From assembly GCA_031555315.1 (NCBI GenBank), contig JAVBUO010000013.1, positions 1-64,000 of the forward strand: 64,000 bases of DNA, written 5' to 3'. Positions 1-7,968 of the stretch are shown here, piece by piece (position 1 is the first letter of the stretch; each line of letters starts with the position of its first letter). Under the pieces are notes generated by a model that did no database searches, was not told where the DNA came from, and saw only the letters and a list, made by a program, of their open reading frames with translations. The position numbers and the translations under genes are program-made. This DNA is from JAVBJV01 sp031555315 (GTDB lineage Bacteria; Pseudomonadota; Alphaproteobacteria; Acetobacterales; Acetobacteraceae).

Positions 1-32
1 CCTCAGCATCCTTCACTCCCCGTGCCGGGCGA

Positions 33-46
33 CTCCCGACCGGGAG
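33..46. repeat. Short palindrome upstream of the antirestriction gene
   Basis: A 6-bp perfect inverted repeat (CTCCCG / CGGGAG, 2-nt spacer) lies about 37 bases before the start of the ArdC-like gene. G- and C-rich leaders of this kind precede antirestriction genes in enterobacterial plasmids and islands, but no function is visible here. Confidence 0.3.
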
Positions 47-82
47 CGCTGTACCCGGCTTCTTTATCATGAGGTTACGCTT

Positions 83-994
83 ATGAACAGAAGCAACGAT
101 CTTTACCAGAAAGTCACCGATGAAATTATCGCCGCGCTGGAGAAAGGCGTGATCCCCTGGGTTCGCCCATGGCGGGAAGGGGAACCGGTGGTGCCGATGA
201 ATGCCTTATCCGGGCGATTTTATCATGGCATCAACATCCCTCTGCTCTGGAACAGCGCAGAACGACAGGGATATGAAAGCGATCGCTGGCTGACCTTCAC
301 TCAGATTCGCAATACGGGCGGTAACGTTCGTAAAGGCGAAAAATCTACACTGGCCGTGCTCTGGCTGCCCCAGCAGCGCGAGGTTGTGGACAGCAACGGG
401 AACACGGTTCTTGATACTGACGGCAATCCTAAAGTGACGTCTTACGCTGTAGTACGCGAGTTCCGGCTGTTCAACCTTCAGCAATGTGAAGGACTGCCGG
501 AGGCGTTTTCACAGCCTGTCGTGATGGTCGATGACCCTATCGCCGCCGCTGAACAGGTTGCCCGGCAAAGCGCGGTAGTGCTCACTCACCGACGCCAGAA
601 CCGGGCGTATTACTCGCCGGGACGCGACTGCATCATCATGCCGCATCCTGAGCAGTTCGCTTCGCGTGAAGATTACTATGGCACGCTGCTGCATGAACTG
701 ACACACGCAACCGGACACGCTTCGCGGCTGAACCGGGGCGGTATCACCGCAGGAAATCACACCTTCGGCGATCCGACGTACAGTTTCGAAGAACTCGTTG
801 CCGAGATGGGATCTGCATTTCTCTGCGCCCATGTTGGCATTCAGGCGAAGCTACAGCATGACAGCTACATCGCATCGTGGCTGAAGGTATTGCAGCAGGA
901 CAAAAAAGCAATTTTCCGCGCCAGCGGATTAGCGCGTAATGCCTGCGAGTATCTGCTTGAACGGGCGCAGCAGCCGTTAGCGCTGAGCGCATAA
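83..994 (+). CDS. ArdC-like antirestriction protein (zincin-like metallopeptidase domain)
   Basis: 303 residues, close to the roughly 300 of plasmid ArdC proteins. The N-terminal half (residues 5-130) is the ArdC-type ssDNA-binding region (DUF1738 type). The C-terminal half carries a zinc-metallopeptidase signature HELTH at 204-208, with a downstream glutamate in FEELVAEMG as likely third ligand. Proteins of this family protect incoming plasmid or element DNA from restriction in the recipient cytoplasm; that role is inferred from the family. A GAGG site precedes the ATG. The moderate GC and the neighbouring small regulators fit an enterobacterial integrative element or plasmid remnant. It faces the leftward 68-residue gene that ends at 1016. 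Confidence 0.85.
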   Translation: MNRSNDLYQKVTDEIIAALEKGVIPWVRPWREGEPVVPMNALSGRFYHGINIPLLWNSAERQGYESDRWLTFTQIRNTGGNVRKGEKSTLAVLWLPQQREVVDSNGNTVLDTDGNPKVTSYAVVREFRLFNLQQCEGLPEAFSQPVVMVDDPIAAAEQVARQSAVVLTHRRQNRAYYSPGRDCIIMPHPEQFASREDYYGTLLHELTHATGHASRLNRGGITAGNHTFGDPTYSFEELVAEMGSAFLCAHVGIQAKLQHDSYIASWLKVLQQDKKAIFRASGLARNACEYLLERAQQPLALSA

Positions 995-1015
995 CTTCAT
1001 ATTCACGGCAGGGTT

Positions 1016-1222
1016 CTACTCTGCCGTTCTCCCCTGCTCTTCCTCGTTATTGATATACCCCGCATCCATCGCACCTTTGAGCAGATCAAGCTGGTCGGAA
1101 AGGATAAACGTCAGTACATCCCGCACAGCAGGTTGTTTTGCAGCAATAATTTCCCGAACCAGTATCTGACAACGAATCACCAGTTCTTCAGCAGATGGCG
1201 GCGGTAAGAAGTGAGCCTGCAT
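1016..1222 (-). CDS. Small hypothetical protein of an enterobacterial accessory element
   Basis: 68 residues beginning MQAHFLPPP. I do not recognise a domain. The middle looks helical and amphipathic and the tail is acidic (NNEEEQ). This start is chosen because an AGGA site lies 8-9 bases upstream. An in-frame ATG at 1288 would add 22 residues and sit 10 bases after the stop of the Ner-like gene, but has a poor ribosome site. Same strand and probably same transcript as the Ner-like gene, so a role within the element is likely but unknown. Confidence 0.5.
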   Translation of the reverse strand: MQAHFLPPPSAEELVIRCQILVREIIAAKQPAVRDVLTFILSDQLDLLKGAMDAGYINNEEEQGRTAE

Positions 1223-1298
1223 AAGCGCGTCCTGAACAATTAAACTATTGCTATCATCATGGAGTACGCGACCCTTTGTACACGGCATTTACGACCAA

Positions 1299-1571
1299 TC
1301 AGCGTCCAGGCACCGGTAATTTCTGCCCCCGGACAAAACGTTCAATCCATCGCCCTCGCTCATCAAAGTACCGGCTGGGCCAAATCTCCGCTGGATGTTT
1401 ACCAAGGCGCGATGCAATCAGCCATTCGCCCTTCGGCCAGGGTCTGTCGAGCGTGTTGGAGAGGGTGGAAGAGCTCAGCCCGGCGCTACGGGAGAGCGCG
1501 GCAAGGCTGGTGCCACGTTTGTGCAGTTCTGCAATGATATCCGCCCGATGCCAGTCATCCTTTGGTTTCAT
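1299..1571 (-). CDS. Ner/SfsB (Nlp) family DNA-binding regulator
   Basis: 90 residues with the typical layout of the family: DWHRADIIAELHKRGTSL, then a helix-turn-helix (LAALSRSAGLSSSTLSNTL), then the conserved RPWPKGEWLIA and IWPSRY motifs. Ner of phage Mu represses early transcription, and the chromosomal SfsB/Nlp relatives act as transcription regulators; the target here is inferred to be local. The ATG at 1571 is preceded by GGAG; upstream in-frame starts would add an unrelated N-terminus and are rejected. It is divergent from the XRE gene at 1692, and a perfect 7-bp inverted repeat between them is a good operator candidate. Confidence 0.8.
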   Translation of the reverse strand: MKPKDDWHRADIIAELHKRGTSLAALSRSAGLSSSTLSNTLDRPWPKGEWLIASRLGKHPAEIWPSRYFDERGRWIERFVRGQKLPVPGR

Positions 1572-1691
1572 AGCCCACTCCACGAGATCCTGAAAGGTTA
1601 TTTGAATCACCAATACTAAGGATAACTTAGTAATATTTACGCTAGCAAGGCTGAAAATTTCCCCAAATATCAGAAATGACGCGGGGATCTC
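1572..1691. promoter_or_regulatory. Divergent regulatory region with a 7-bp inverted repeat operator candidate
   Basis: AT-rich 120-bp spacer between the Ner-like gene (leftward) and the XRE gene (rightward). It contains TACTAAG-5 nt-CTTAGTA at 1614-1632, a perfect inverted repeat of a size suited to a dimeric helix-turn-helix protein. Either neighbour could bind it; that is inference. Confidence 0.5.
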
Positions 1692-1946
1692 ATGCTGCCA
1701 CATCGTCTGAAAGAGGCGCGACTCAGGGCGAAGCTGTCACAGGAACGGCTGGGGATCCTTGCGGGTATTGATGAAGCAACGGCCAGCGCCCGGATGAACC
1801 AGTATGAGCGCGGCACCCACTCTCCCGATTTTTCTCTGGCGTGTAAGTTTGCTGAAGTACTAAAAATCCCTGCTTGTTACCTTTACACCGTCGAAGACGA
1901 TCTGGCAGAAATCATCCTGCATTACGCAGAACAGCACCGCACCTAG
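1692..1946 (+). CDS. XRE family (Cro/C1-type) transcriptional regulator
   Basis: 84 residues, essentially a single helix-turn-helix domain (residues 5-62: RLKEARLRAKLSQERLGILAG, then ARMNQYERGTHSPD). The tail (YLYTVEDDLAEIILHY) probably dimerises. A GGGGAT site precedes the ATG. It is divergent from the Ner-like gene, as in phage or island lysogeny switches. Probably an autoregulating repressor of the accessory element. Confidence 0.8.
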   Translation: MLPHRLKEARLRAKLSQERLGILAGIDEATASARMNQYERGTHSPDFSLACKFAEVLKIPACYLYTVEDDLAEIILHYAEQHRT

Positions 1947-1966
1947 TCCCTACCTACTGAATGCCG

Positions 1967-1987
1967 ATTATCCTGTTTTGGGATAAT
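1967..1987. promoter_or_regulatory. Inverted repeat, operator candidate for the second XRE gene
   Basis: ATTATCC-7 nt-GGATAAT is a perfect 7-bp inverted repeat 50 bases upstream of the ATG at 2039. A related string TTTTGGGAT occurs inside it (1976-1984) and again just downstream near 2010-2020, as in a two-site operator. Autoregulation is inferred. Confidence 0.45.
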
Positions 1988-2038
1988 TCATTAAAGCACG
2001 GATATTCGATTTTGGGATTTCAATCGGATTTCTGTGCG

Positions 2039-2284
2039 ATGACTTCAGTTTATTCAGATGATTACCAGTCTGTGATTTCGGCCCTGAAACAAGCCAGAAT
2101 CAGACGAAACATCACTCAAACCGCGATAGCGACCGCATTGGGGCGACCACAGTCATTTATTGCGAAGGTTGAAAACGGGGAAAGGCGTCTGGATGTGGTG
2201 GAGTTTATCCGTCTGGCACAACTCCTGGGCATGGACTGGCAAAGCGAGCTACAAAGCATAGCCCGCAAATATGACCCTTTGTAA
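2039..2284 (+). CDS. XRE family (Cro/C1-type) transcriptional regulator
   Basis: 81 residues with a clear helix-turn-helix: ALKQARIRRNITQTAIATALG, then PQSFIAKVENGERRLDVVEF, a pattern also usual in toxin-antitoxin and restriction-controller (C) proteins. The ATG at 2039 (MTSVYSDDY) is preferred to an upstream start at 1961 because the extra stretch is AT-rich, contains the inverted repeat and has no domain features. It ends 1 base before the stop of the convergent ROK gene, with no terminator between. The partner gene, if it belongs to a switch or TA pair, is not evident. Confidence 0.75.
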   Translation: MTSVYSDDYQSVISALKQARIRRNITQTAIATALGRPQSFIAKVENGERRLDVVEFIRLAQLLGMDWQSELQSIARKYDPL

Positions 2285-2285
2285 C

Positions 2286-3398
2286 TCAATCCTCATTAAT
2301 CACCTGATACAACGGAATCATCGCCGCGCCGCGTGACGCACTCTGCGCCCCCATCGAAGACGCGGCCAGCCTCACTTTCGGGCGGTTGGCGTCGAGCCGG
2401 GTTTCCAGCCGCTGATTCAGCTCCTGCACCAGACGGCTAATAATCGGTTTCGGCATCGCGCCGCCGAGCACGATGATTTGCGGATCCACCCACTGCACGC
2501 AGCCGATCACCGTCTGCTCCACCTGACCACGACAGCGTTCAAACCAGCTTTCCAGCAGCGGATGCTGCCCGGCAATCAGCTCCGGTAATTGCGTTTCACT
2601 AAATCCTTCACGCTCCAGCGTGGCAAGCAGATCCTTATACGACGGGCGCGGCGTGCCGGACGGAAACGCCATCCCGACTTCACCGGCATTGCTGAACCCG
2701 CCGCGCAGCATTTTATGCCCGGAGATAATCCCCGCGCCGATACCGTAGCCGAGGTCGATAAAAGTCAGATCGCTGTATGCATTCCATTCACCGCTGTACA
2801 GCTCGCCTACCGCCGAGGCGTTGGCGTTGTTCTCCACCCACGTCGGCCACGGCAGGTTGTCGGCAAACGCCTGCTGTAAATCCACCTCGCGCCAGCTCTC
2901 CAGCCACGGCACGCTGTGGCGTTTGCGCCCGTCCGCTTTCAGAAAGCCCGGCACCGCATAACCAATGCCGAGGATACGCGCGTGCTGGAGCTGGCGCTTT
3001 TTCAGCGTCTGCTCCACCAGGGTTTTGATCTGCACAAGCGTCGCCGCCAGCGGCTGATTTTCCTGATGCGCTTCAGAAAGTGACAATAACTGGCGACCGC
3101 TGAGATCGACCACCGTCATATCGATAAAGCCGGGACTGAACGACAGCCCGATAGCGCAGCCGCCGCCGGGGTTAAGGCGTAGCGGTAGCGATGGCTGCCC
3201 GCGCTGTCCGGTATTGCGTTCCCCTTCCACCACCAGGCCGGAGAACATCAGCTCCCGGCACTGCTGGGTGATCGCCCCCGCCGTCAGCCCCGACAGCCGC
3301 GCCAGTTCGGCCCGCGTCACCGGGGCGTGGCGACGGATCAGTTCCAGCAGCAGGCGCTGCGAACCGCGCAGTTCAAGGCGTTCAGAGTGGGCGTTCAT
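2286..3398 (-). CDS. ROK family transcriptional repressor
   Basis: 370 residues. The N-terminus (10-65) is a winged helix-turn-helix (LLLELIRRHAPVTRAELARLSGL). Residues 75-365 form the ROK sugar-kinase-like fold, with YGIGAGIISGHKMLRGGFSNAGEVG in the middle and an IIVLGGAMPK motif near the end. NagC/Mlc/XylR-type members bind a sugar or sugar phosphate and release operators. It lies head-to-tail with the GDPD gene (start 4248), and AT-rich repeats in the 4249-4460 spacer are plausible binding sites. It probably controls the divergent GDPD and ABC transporter genes; that is inference from position. Codon use is enterobacterial. Confidence 0.85.
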   Translation of the reverse strand: MNAHSERLELRGSQRLLLELIRRHAPVTRAELARLSGLTAGAITQQCRELMFSGLVVEGERNTGQRGQPSLPLRLNPGGGCAIGLSFSPGFIDMTVVDLSGRQLLSLSEAHQENQPLAATLVQIKTLVEQTLKKRQLQHARILGIGYAVPGFLKADGRKRHSVPWLESWREVDLQQAFADNLPWPTWVENNANASAVGELYSGEWNAYSDLTFIDLGYGIGAGIISGHKMLRGGFSNAGEVGMAFPSGTPRPSYKDLLATLEREGFSETQLPELIAGQHPLLESWFERCRGQVEQTVIGCVQWVDPQIIVLGGAMPKPIISRLVQELNQRLETRLDANRPKVRLAASSMGAQSASRGAAMIPLYQVINED

Positions 3399-3417
3399 GG
3401 TGTCCTTAATTTTTTAT

Positions 3418-4248
3418 CTAATCCCAGCGCAGTCCGGCCTCTTCAATCAGCCCCTGCAGATACGGAATATCATCATGGCTGAGCATATCAATCAGCCCCG
3501 CCTGCATCCAGCCGATAATCACCGGACGGCTGTCACAGCCGAATTTATAGTCGTACTGCTCCAGCGGCGTCATGCCGTTTTTCACTTCGTGTAAATACAT
3601 CCGCACGCCCAGTCCGGCGTTTTTGTAGGCCCGCAGATCGTCGATATGGGCGAACTCGAACTCAAAGCAGACGCATCCGGCATTGGACTGCTGTACCGCC
3701 GCCAGCTGGTTATTGTAGCGCTCCAGCGTCACCACCTGTAACGCCAGTTGCGGAATTTGCGCCTTCACCCGGTTGATCAGCACATGGTTGAAGCCCAGCA
3801 ACTGGATATGGCCGAGGGCCTCCGGATGCTCATGCAGAAGCCGCACCAGTTCAGCCACAAACTCGTCGTGGCGGTTGCGCTGTTTGACCTCAACAATCAG
3901 CCCCATGCCGTTTTCCACCGCCCAGCGCAACACGTCAGCCAGCAGGGGGATGCGCGTTCCGGCAAATGACGGATGGTATTTCACGCCAAAGTCGCACGCC
4001 AGCAACTGCGGATACGTCATCTGCTCCACAAATCCGTGTCCGGTGGACACCCGGTCGATACGGTGATCGTGCGTGACCACCAGCTGGTTGTCCGCCGTCA
4101 GGTGGATATCGATTTCGATACAGTGGGTTCCCGCCAGACGGGCGGCTTCAAAGGCCGGAAAGGTGTTTTCCGGCGCGCAGCTGGAATAACCCCGGTGGCT
4201 GTTGGCCAGCACGATCCCCTCAGCCGCCCGGTGAAAGTTAAACGCCAT
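3418..4248 (-). CDS. Glycerophosphodiester phosphodiesterase family protein
   Basis: 276 residues, the usual length of cytoplasmic GDPD enzymes. The catalytic block is present: HRG at 18-20, APENT at 25-29, EID at 45-47 (metal ligands) and a following HDH. Members hydrolyse glycerophosphodiesters to sn-glycerol 3-phosphate and an alcohol. There is no signal peptide, so it should act on imported substrate. The ABC importer transcribed from the other side of the 4249-4460 spacer is a plausible supplier. An in-frame gap of 19 bases separates its stop from the ROK start. Confidence 0.85.
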   Translation of the reverse strand: MAFNFHRAAEGIVLANSHRGYSSCAPENTFPAFEAARLAGTHCIEIDIHLTADNQLVVTHDHRIDRVSTGHGFVEQMTYPQLLACDFGVKYHPSFAGTRIPLLADVLRWAVENGMGLIVEVKQRNRHDEFVAELVRLLHEHPEALGHIQLLGFNHVLINRVKAQIPQLALQVVTLERYNNQLAAVQQSNAGCVCFEFEFAHIDDLRAYKNAGLGVRMYLHEVKNGMTPLEQYDYKFGCDSRPVIIGWMQAGLIDMLSHDDIPYLQGLIEEAGLRWD

Positions 4249-4460
4249 CTTCTTTTCCTCTCGAATGTAAGATGGTAATTAACTTTACTACTTAAATTTA
4301 AATGTGAAAGATGTTTTTATCCTTTTGTAGTCAATTCATTGTTTTGTATGTATTTAATTTGGTATTCAGATCAATTTTTAGCTTTGACGATCTGCGTCAC
4401 ATAAATTTAATGTTTAGTATGTAAATTTAATAATCATCTTAATCGACGGAAAACAGACTC
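4249..4460. promoter_or_regulatory. AT-rich divergent promoter region with repeated TAAATTTAAT elements
   Basis: About 210 bp between the GDPD gene (leftward) and the ABC ATPase gene (rightward). TAAATTTAAT occurs at 4402-4411 and 4422-4431, exactly 20 bp (two helical turns) apart. A related TAAATTTAAAT lies at 4293-4303. A 5-bp inverted repeat TGACG-5 nt-CGTCA lies at 4385-4399. ROK repressors of the NagC/Mlc type favour AT-rich sites with TTT/AAA arms, so these are candidate operators of the ROK protein encoded next door. Confidence 0.45.
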
Positions 4461-5561
4461 ATGTCAAAACTGGTTCTGGAACAGGTGACCAAAACGTTCG
4501 GCGAATTCTATGCTGCCAGGGAAATCTCGTTCTGCGCCGAAGAGGGGGAGTTCGTCACCCTGCTCGGACCGAGCGGCTGCGGTAAAACCACCCTGCTGAA
4601 AATGATCGGCGGTTTTCACCAGCCGGACAGCGGACGCATTCTGATTGGCGATAAAGCGGTCAACGCCCTGCCGCCGGAAAAGCGCAACACCGCCATGTGC
4701 TTCCAGTCCTATGCGCTGTTCCCGCACCTCAACGTGGCGCACAACATCTGCTTCGGCCTGAAGCAGAAAAAAGTCGCCATCGACGAACAGCAGACCCGGC
4801 TGGCGGAGGCGCTGAAGCAGGTGGGGCTGGAGAGCCAGCGCCTGAAAATGCCCGCCCAGCTCTCCGGCGGCCAGCAGCAGCGCGTGGCGCTGGCGCGCGC
4901 CATGGTGTTCGAACCGCCGCTGGTGCTGATGGACGAACCGCTGGGGGCGCTGGACAAGCAGTTGCGCGAGGAGATGCAGATGGAGATCCGCCATCTGCAC
5001 GAACAGCTCGGCATCACCATGGTCTATGTCACGCACGACCAGTCCGAGGCGCTGACGATGAGCAACCGGATCGCCGTGTTCGCCGATGGCATGATCCGCC
5101 AGCTCGACACGCCCGAGGCGCTGTACGAACGTCCGGCGGATGCGTTCGTGGCGAGTTTCATCGGCGAGAATAACCGCCTGACCGGCACGGTCGGCGAGAC
5201 CGACGAGGACGGCATTGCCGATGTGGCGCTCGACTGCGGGATCACCGTGCAGGCACAGGCGGTGGACACCGCGGGCGCCGGGTCGCGATGTCTGGTGTCG
5301 ATCCGGCCCGAGCGGATTGCGCTGGCCGGCGGCGTGCGCGCTGCCGATCTGGGCGATGATGCCGTACCGGCCAAGCTGCTCGAGGCGATCTATCTGGGCG
5401 ATCACATCCGCCTGCGGCTGGGGCTGGGGCAGAACGAAAGCGGCGAGATCATGGTCAAGCGGCCGGCGGTGGCCGGCATGGCGGGGTTGACGGTCGGCGG
5501 CAACGCGGCTCTCGCCTGGCGGCCCGAGCACGCCTATGCGTTCCGCCAGGAGGTTTCCTGA
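4461..5561 (+). CDS. ABC transporter ATP-binding protein (PotA/FbpC-like), probable two-genome hybrid
   Basis: 366 residues: ABC ATPase domain (1-230) and TOBE domain (about 270-360). Walker A GPSGCGKTT at 36-44, Q-loop Q82, signature LSGGQ at 134-138, Walker B VLMDEP at 155-160, H-loop H192. It would energise the binding-protein-dependent importer encoded downstream (5607-8738). Codon choice changes within the gene: AAA lysine and enterobacterial style up to about 4,860, then AAG and GC-rich style from about 4,955. The change lies in or just before the highly conserved Walker B to H-loop segment (residues about 160-195), where two homologous genes could be joined without breaking the frame. 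The protein is full length and may still be functional if the join is real, but I suspect an assembly chimera. Confidence 0.85.
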   Translation: MSKLVLEQVTKTFGEFYAAREISFCAEEGEFVTLLGPSGCGKTTLLKMIGGFHQPDSGRILIGDKAVNALPPEKRNTAMCFQSYALFPHLNVAHNICFGLKQKKVAIDEQQTRLAEALKQVGLESQRLKMPAQLSGGQQQRVALARAMVFEPPLVLMDEPLGALDKQLREEMQMEIRHLHEQLGITMVYVTHDQSEALTMSNRIAVFADGMIRQLDTPEALYERPADAFVASFIGENNRLTGTVGETDEDGIADVALDCGITVQAQAVDTAGAGSRCLVSIRPERIALAGGVRAADLGDDAVPAKLLEAIYLGDHIRLRLGLGQNESGEIMVKRPAVAGMAGLTVGGNAALAWRPEHAYAFRQEVS

Positions 5562-5606
5562 CCGGGCGCGCGGCGCACATACAAAACGAACGAGAGGGAT
5601 GGAGCG

Positions 5607-6647
5607 ATGAAAAAATACGGTTTCTGGACTGGGCTGGCGATCGCCGCGGCGGCTGTCATCGCGACGCCGGCTGTGGCACGCGATCTGACGATCGTCTCGT
5701 GGGGCGGTGCGTTCCAGAGCGCCCAGCGCGACATCTATTTCCGGCCCTTCATGCAGCAGAACAACATTCGCATGCTGGAAGAAAGCTGGGACGGCGGCAT
5801 CGGCGTGCTGCGCGCCAAGATCCAGTCCGGCAACAACAACTGGGACGTCGTGCAGGTCGAGGGCGACGAACTGCTGCTCGGCTGTGACGAGGGGCTGTTC
5901 GAACAGCTCGACTACAGCCGCATCGGCGGGCGCGATCATTATCTGCCGCAGGCCGTGCACGACTGCGGTGTCGGCAGCATCATCTACAATTATGTGCTGG
6001 CCTGGGATCGCACCCGTTATTCCGGCACGCCGACCTGGCAGGACTTTTTCGCGCCGGACCGTGTTCCCGGAGCGCGAGGTCTGCGGCGCAGCGTGAAGGG
6101 CGCGCTGGAGTATGCGCTGATGGGCGATGGTGTGGCACCGGCCGATGTGTATCGCGTGCTGTCCACACCGCAGGGCGTGGACCGGGCGTTCCGTGCGCTG
6201 GATCGGATCAAGCCGCATATCGTCTGGTGGTCGGCGATGGCGCAGGCGCCGCAGATACTCGGCAGCGGCGAGGTGCTGTTCACCCAGGCCGCCAACGGGC
6301 GCATCACGGATGCCAATCGCAACGAAGGGCGTAATTTCGGCATTCAGTGGGCGGGGAGTCTGGCGATGGTCGATTCCTGGGTGATCATGCGCAACAGCCC
6401 GAACCGCGATCAGGCGTACCAGTTCCTGAACTTCGTCGGCAATCCGCGGCTGGAAGCGCAGCTGACGCAGCGCATTCCGTATGGCGGCGGGGCGCGCGGC
6501 GCGAACGAGGGTTTGCCACCCGAAGTGCTCGCCGTCAGCCCGACCAATCCGGAAAACATGCAGGGCGCGCTGACCATCAACAACCAGTTCTGGCTGGATA
6601 ATCTGGACCGGCTGAACCAGCGCTTCAACGCGTGGCTGGCCCGTTAG
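5607..6647 (+). CDS. Extracellular solute-binding protein (PotD/PotF-like) of an ABC importer
   Basis: 346 residues. Signal peptide 1-25, cleaved near AVA/RD. The mature start (LTIVSWGGAFQSAQRDIYFRP) is typical of spermidine/putrescine or Fe(III) binding proteins, and the C-terminal part has the PotD-like QAYQFLNFVGNP motif. It captures substrate in the periplasm for the permeases at 6715 and 7965. Polyamine is the first guess for the substrate, but the family also takes up other cationic or organic compounds. A GGAG site precedes the ATG. A strong palindrome follows the gene and may raise binding protein over permease. Confidence 0.85.
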   Translation: MKKYGFWTGLAIAAAAVIATPAVARDLTIVSWGGAFQSAQRDIYFRPFMQQNNIRMLEESWDGGIGVLRAKIQSGNNNWDVVQVEGDELLLGCDEGLFEQLDYSRIGGRDHYLPQAVHDCGVGSIIYNYVLAWDRTRYSGTPTWQDFFAPDRVPGARGLRRSVKGALEYALMGDGVAPADVYRVLSTPQGVDRAFRALDRIKPHIVWWSAMAQAPQILGSGEVLFTQAANGRITDANRNEGRNFGIQWAGSLAMVDSWVIMRNSPNRDQAYQFLNFVGNPRLEAQLTQRIPYGGGARGANEGLPPEVLAVSPTNPENMQGALTINNQFWLDNLDRLNQRFNAWLAR

Positions 6648-6660
6648 GGATTGATCCGTG

Positions 6661-6684
6661 CGGCACGCCCGGCCGGGCGTGCCG
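6661..6684. repeat. Perfect 24-bp palindrome between binding-protein and permease genes
   Basis: A 12-bp arm is followed directly by its reverse complement, giving a stem of about 10 bp with a 4-nt loop in RNA. There is no T tract after it, so an mRNA-stabilising or attenuating hairpin is more likely than a full terminator. Such hairpins after binding-protein genes are known in malE-like operons. Confidence 0.55.
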
Positions 6685-6714
6685 GCAGACGCTTATTGAA
6701 ATGGAAGTCCGCAT

Positions 6715-7968
6715 TTGAACGACACGAATGGTACGGCAGCATTGCATGACAGGGCGGCGGCGCCCGCGCCCGCGCCGAAATTGCGCGTCAGACGGCAGGG
6801 GGTTTTTGCCAGTATCGTTCTGGTGTTGCCGCTGTTCCTGTTTCTGGTGGTGACCTTTCTGGGGCCGATCGGCGCCATGCTGGTGCGCAGCGTCGAGGAC
6901 CCCGAGGCATCGCAGGTTCTGCCACGCACCACCGCCGCGCTGCGCGACTGGAACCGGGTATCGCTGCCGGGGGACGACGTGTTCGAAGCGTTGGTGCAGG
7001 ATCTGCGCACGGCGCGCGCCGACCGCACGCTGGGGGTGGTGGCCAGTCGGCTGAACAACGATTATGCCGGGTTCCGCAGCATGCTTTCGGTGACGGCGCG
7101 GCGCGTGGCAGGGGACTTTGAAGGCACGCCGCGCGAATTCGTGCTGGGTGTGGACGACAACTGGGGCAAGATCGAACCGTGGGTGGCCATCCAGCGCGCA
7201 GCGGGGCCGCTGACGACGTTCTATCTGCTGACGGCGCTGGATCTGCGCCGGGACGTGAACAACGCGGTCGAACGCCAGCCGGAGGACCGCCGCATTTTTC
7301 TGGCCGTGTTCATCCGGACGTTCTGGATTGCGGGATTGGGAACGCTGATCTGTCTGGTGCTGGCATATCCGCTGTCGGCGCTGTTGGCCACTCTGCCGAA
7401 ACGTAAGGCAAATCTGCTGCTGGTGTTCGTGCTGCTGCCGTTCTGGACCAGCCTGATGGTGCGCACGGCGGCGTGGATGGTGCTGCTGATGCAGCAAGGC
7501 GTGGTGAACGAGTCGCTGGTCGCACTTGGCGTGTTCGGCGTGCCGCAGCAGTTGTTGTTCAGCCGGTTCGCGGTGATGATTTCGATGGTGCATATCCTGC
7601 TGCCTTTCATGATTTTGCCGCTCTACGCGGTGATGCGGCAGATCCCGCCCCACTATGTGCGCGCGGCGTACAGCCTCGGCGCGGGGCCGCTGCGCACCTT
7701 GCTGCGCGTGTGGGTGCCGCAGACATTGCCGGGGATTGGGGCGGGGTGCCTGATGGTGTTCATCCAGGCGCTGGGTTTTTACATCACGCCGACGCTGCTG
7801 GGCGGCGGGGATGACGTGATGCTGTCGCAGATGATCGGCTTCTATGCGAACCAGACCGTGAACTGGGGACTGGCGGCGGCGCTGTCGTTGTTGCTGTTAT
7901 TGTCGACCGGGCTGCTGGTCGCGCTTTACGGGCGGATGGTCGGATTTTCAGCGGTGCGCACGTCATGA
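6715..7968 (+). CDS. ABC transporter permease (PotB-like)
   Basis: 417 residues, longer than the usual 280-300 for PotB. The extra part is a periplasmic domain of about 170 residues between TM1 (about 30-55) and the next helices near 205. The BPD_transp_1 region follows with the EAA-type loop RAAYSLGAGPLRTLLRVWVPQTLPG. Probable start is TTG at 6715 with GGAAG about 8 bases upstream. It overlaps the next permease by 4 bases (ATGA), so the two are translationally coupled. The enlarged periplasmic loop also occurs in permeases of related alphaproteobacterial transporters. Confidence 0.85.
   Translation: MNDTNGTAALHDRAAAPAPAPKLRVRRQGVFASIVLVLPLFLFLVVTFLGPIGAMLVRSVEDPEASQVLPRTTAALRDWNRVSLPGDDVFEALVQDLRTARADRTLGVVASRLNNDYAGFRSMLSVTARRVAGDFEGTPREFVLGVDDNWGKIEPWVAIQRAAGPLTTFYLLTALDLRRDVNNAVERQPEDRRIFLAVFIRTFWIAGLGTLICLVLAYPLSALLATLPKRKANLLLVFVLLPFWTSLMVRTAAWMVLLMQQGVVNESLVALGVFGVPQQLLFSRFAVMISMVHILLPFMILPLYAVMRQIPPHYVRAAYSLGAGPLRTLLRVWVPQTLPGIGAGCLMVFIQALGFYITPTLLGGGDDVMLSQMIGFYANQTVNWGLAAALSLLLLLSTGLLVALYGRMVGFSAVRTS

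Noticed and set aside
4381..4400. Possible CRP site near the ABC ATPase promoter
   Set aside because: The half-sites TTTGA and TCACA are 9 bases apart, not the required 6, so the match is poor.
4464..6218. 584-codon open frame on the minus strand across the ATPase and binding-protein genes
   Set aside because: It is opposite two clear genes with recognised motifs, its translation is rich in His, Arg and Gln without any domain, and such shadows are common in GC-rich DNA.
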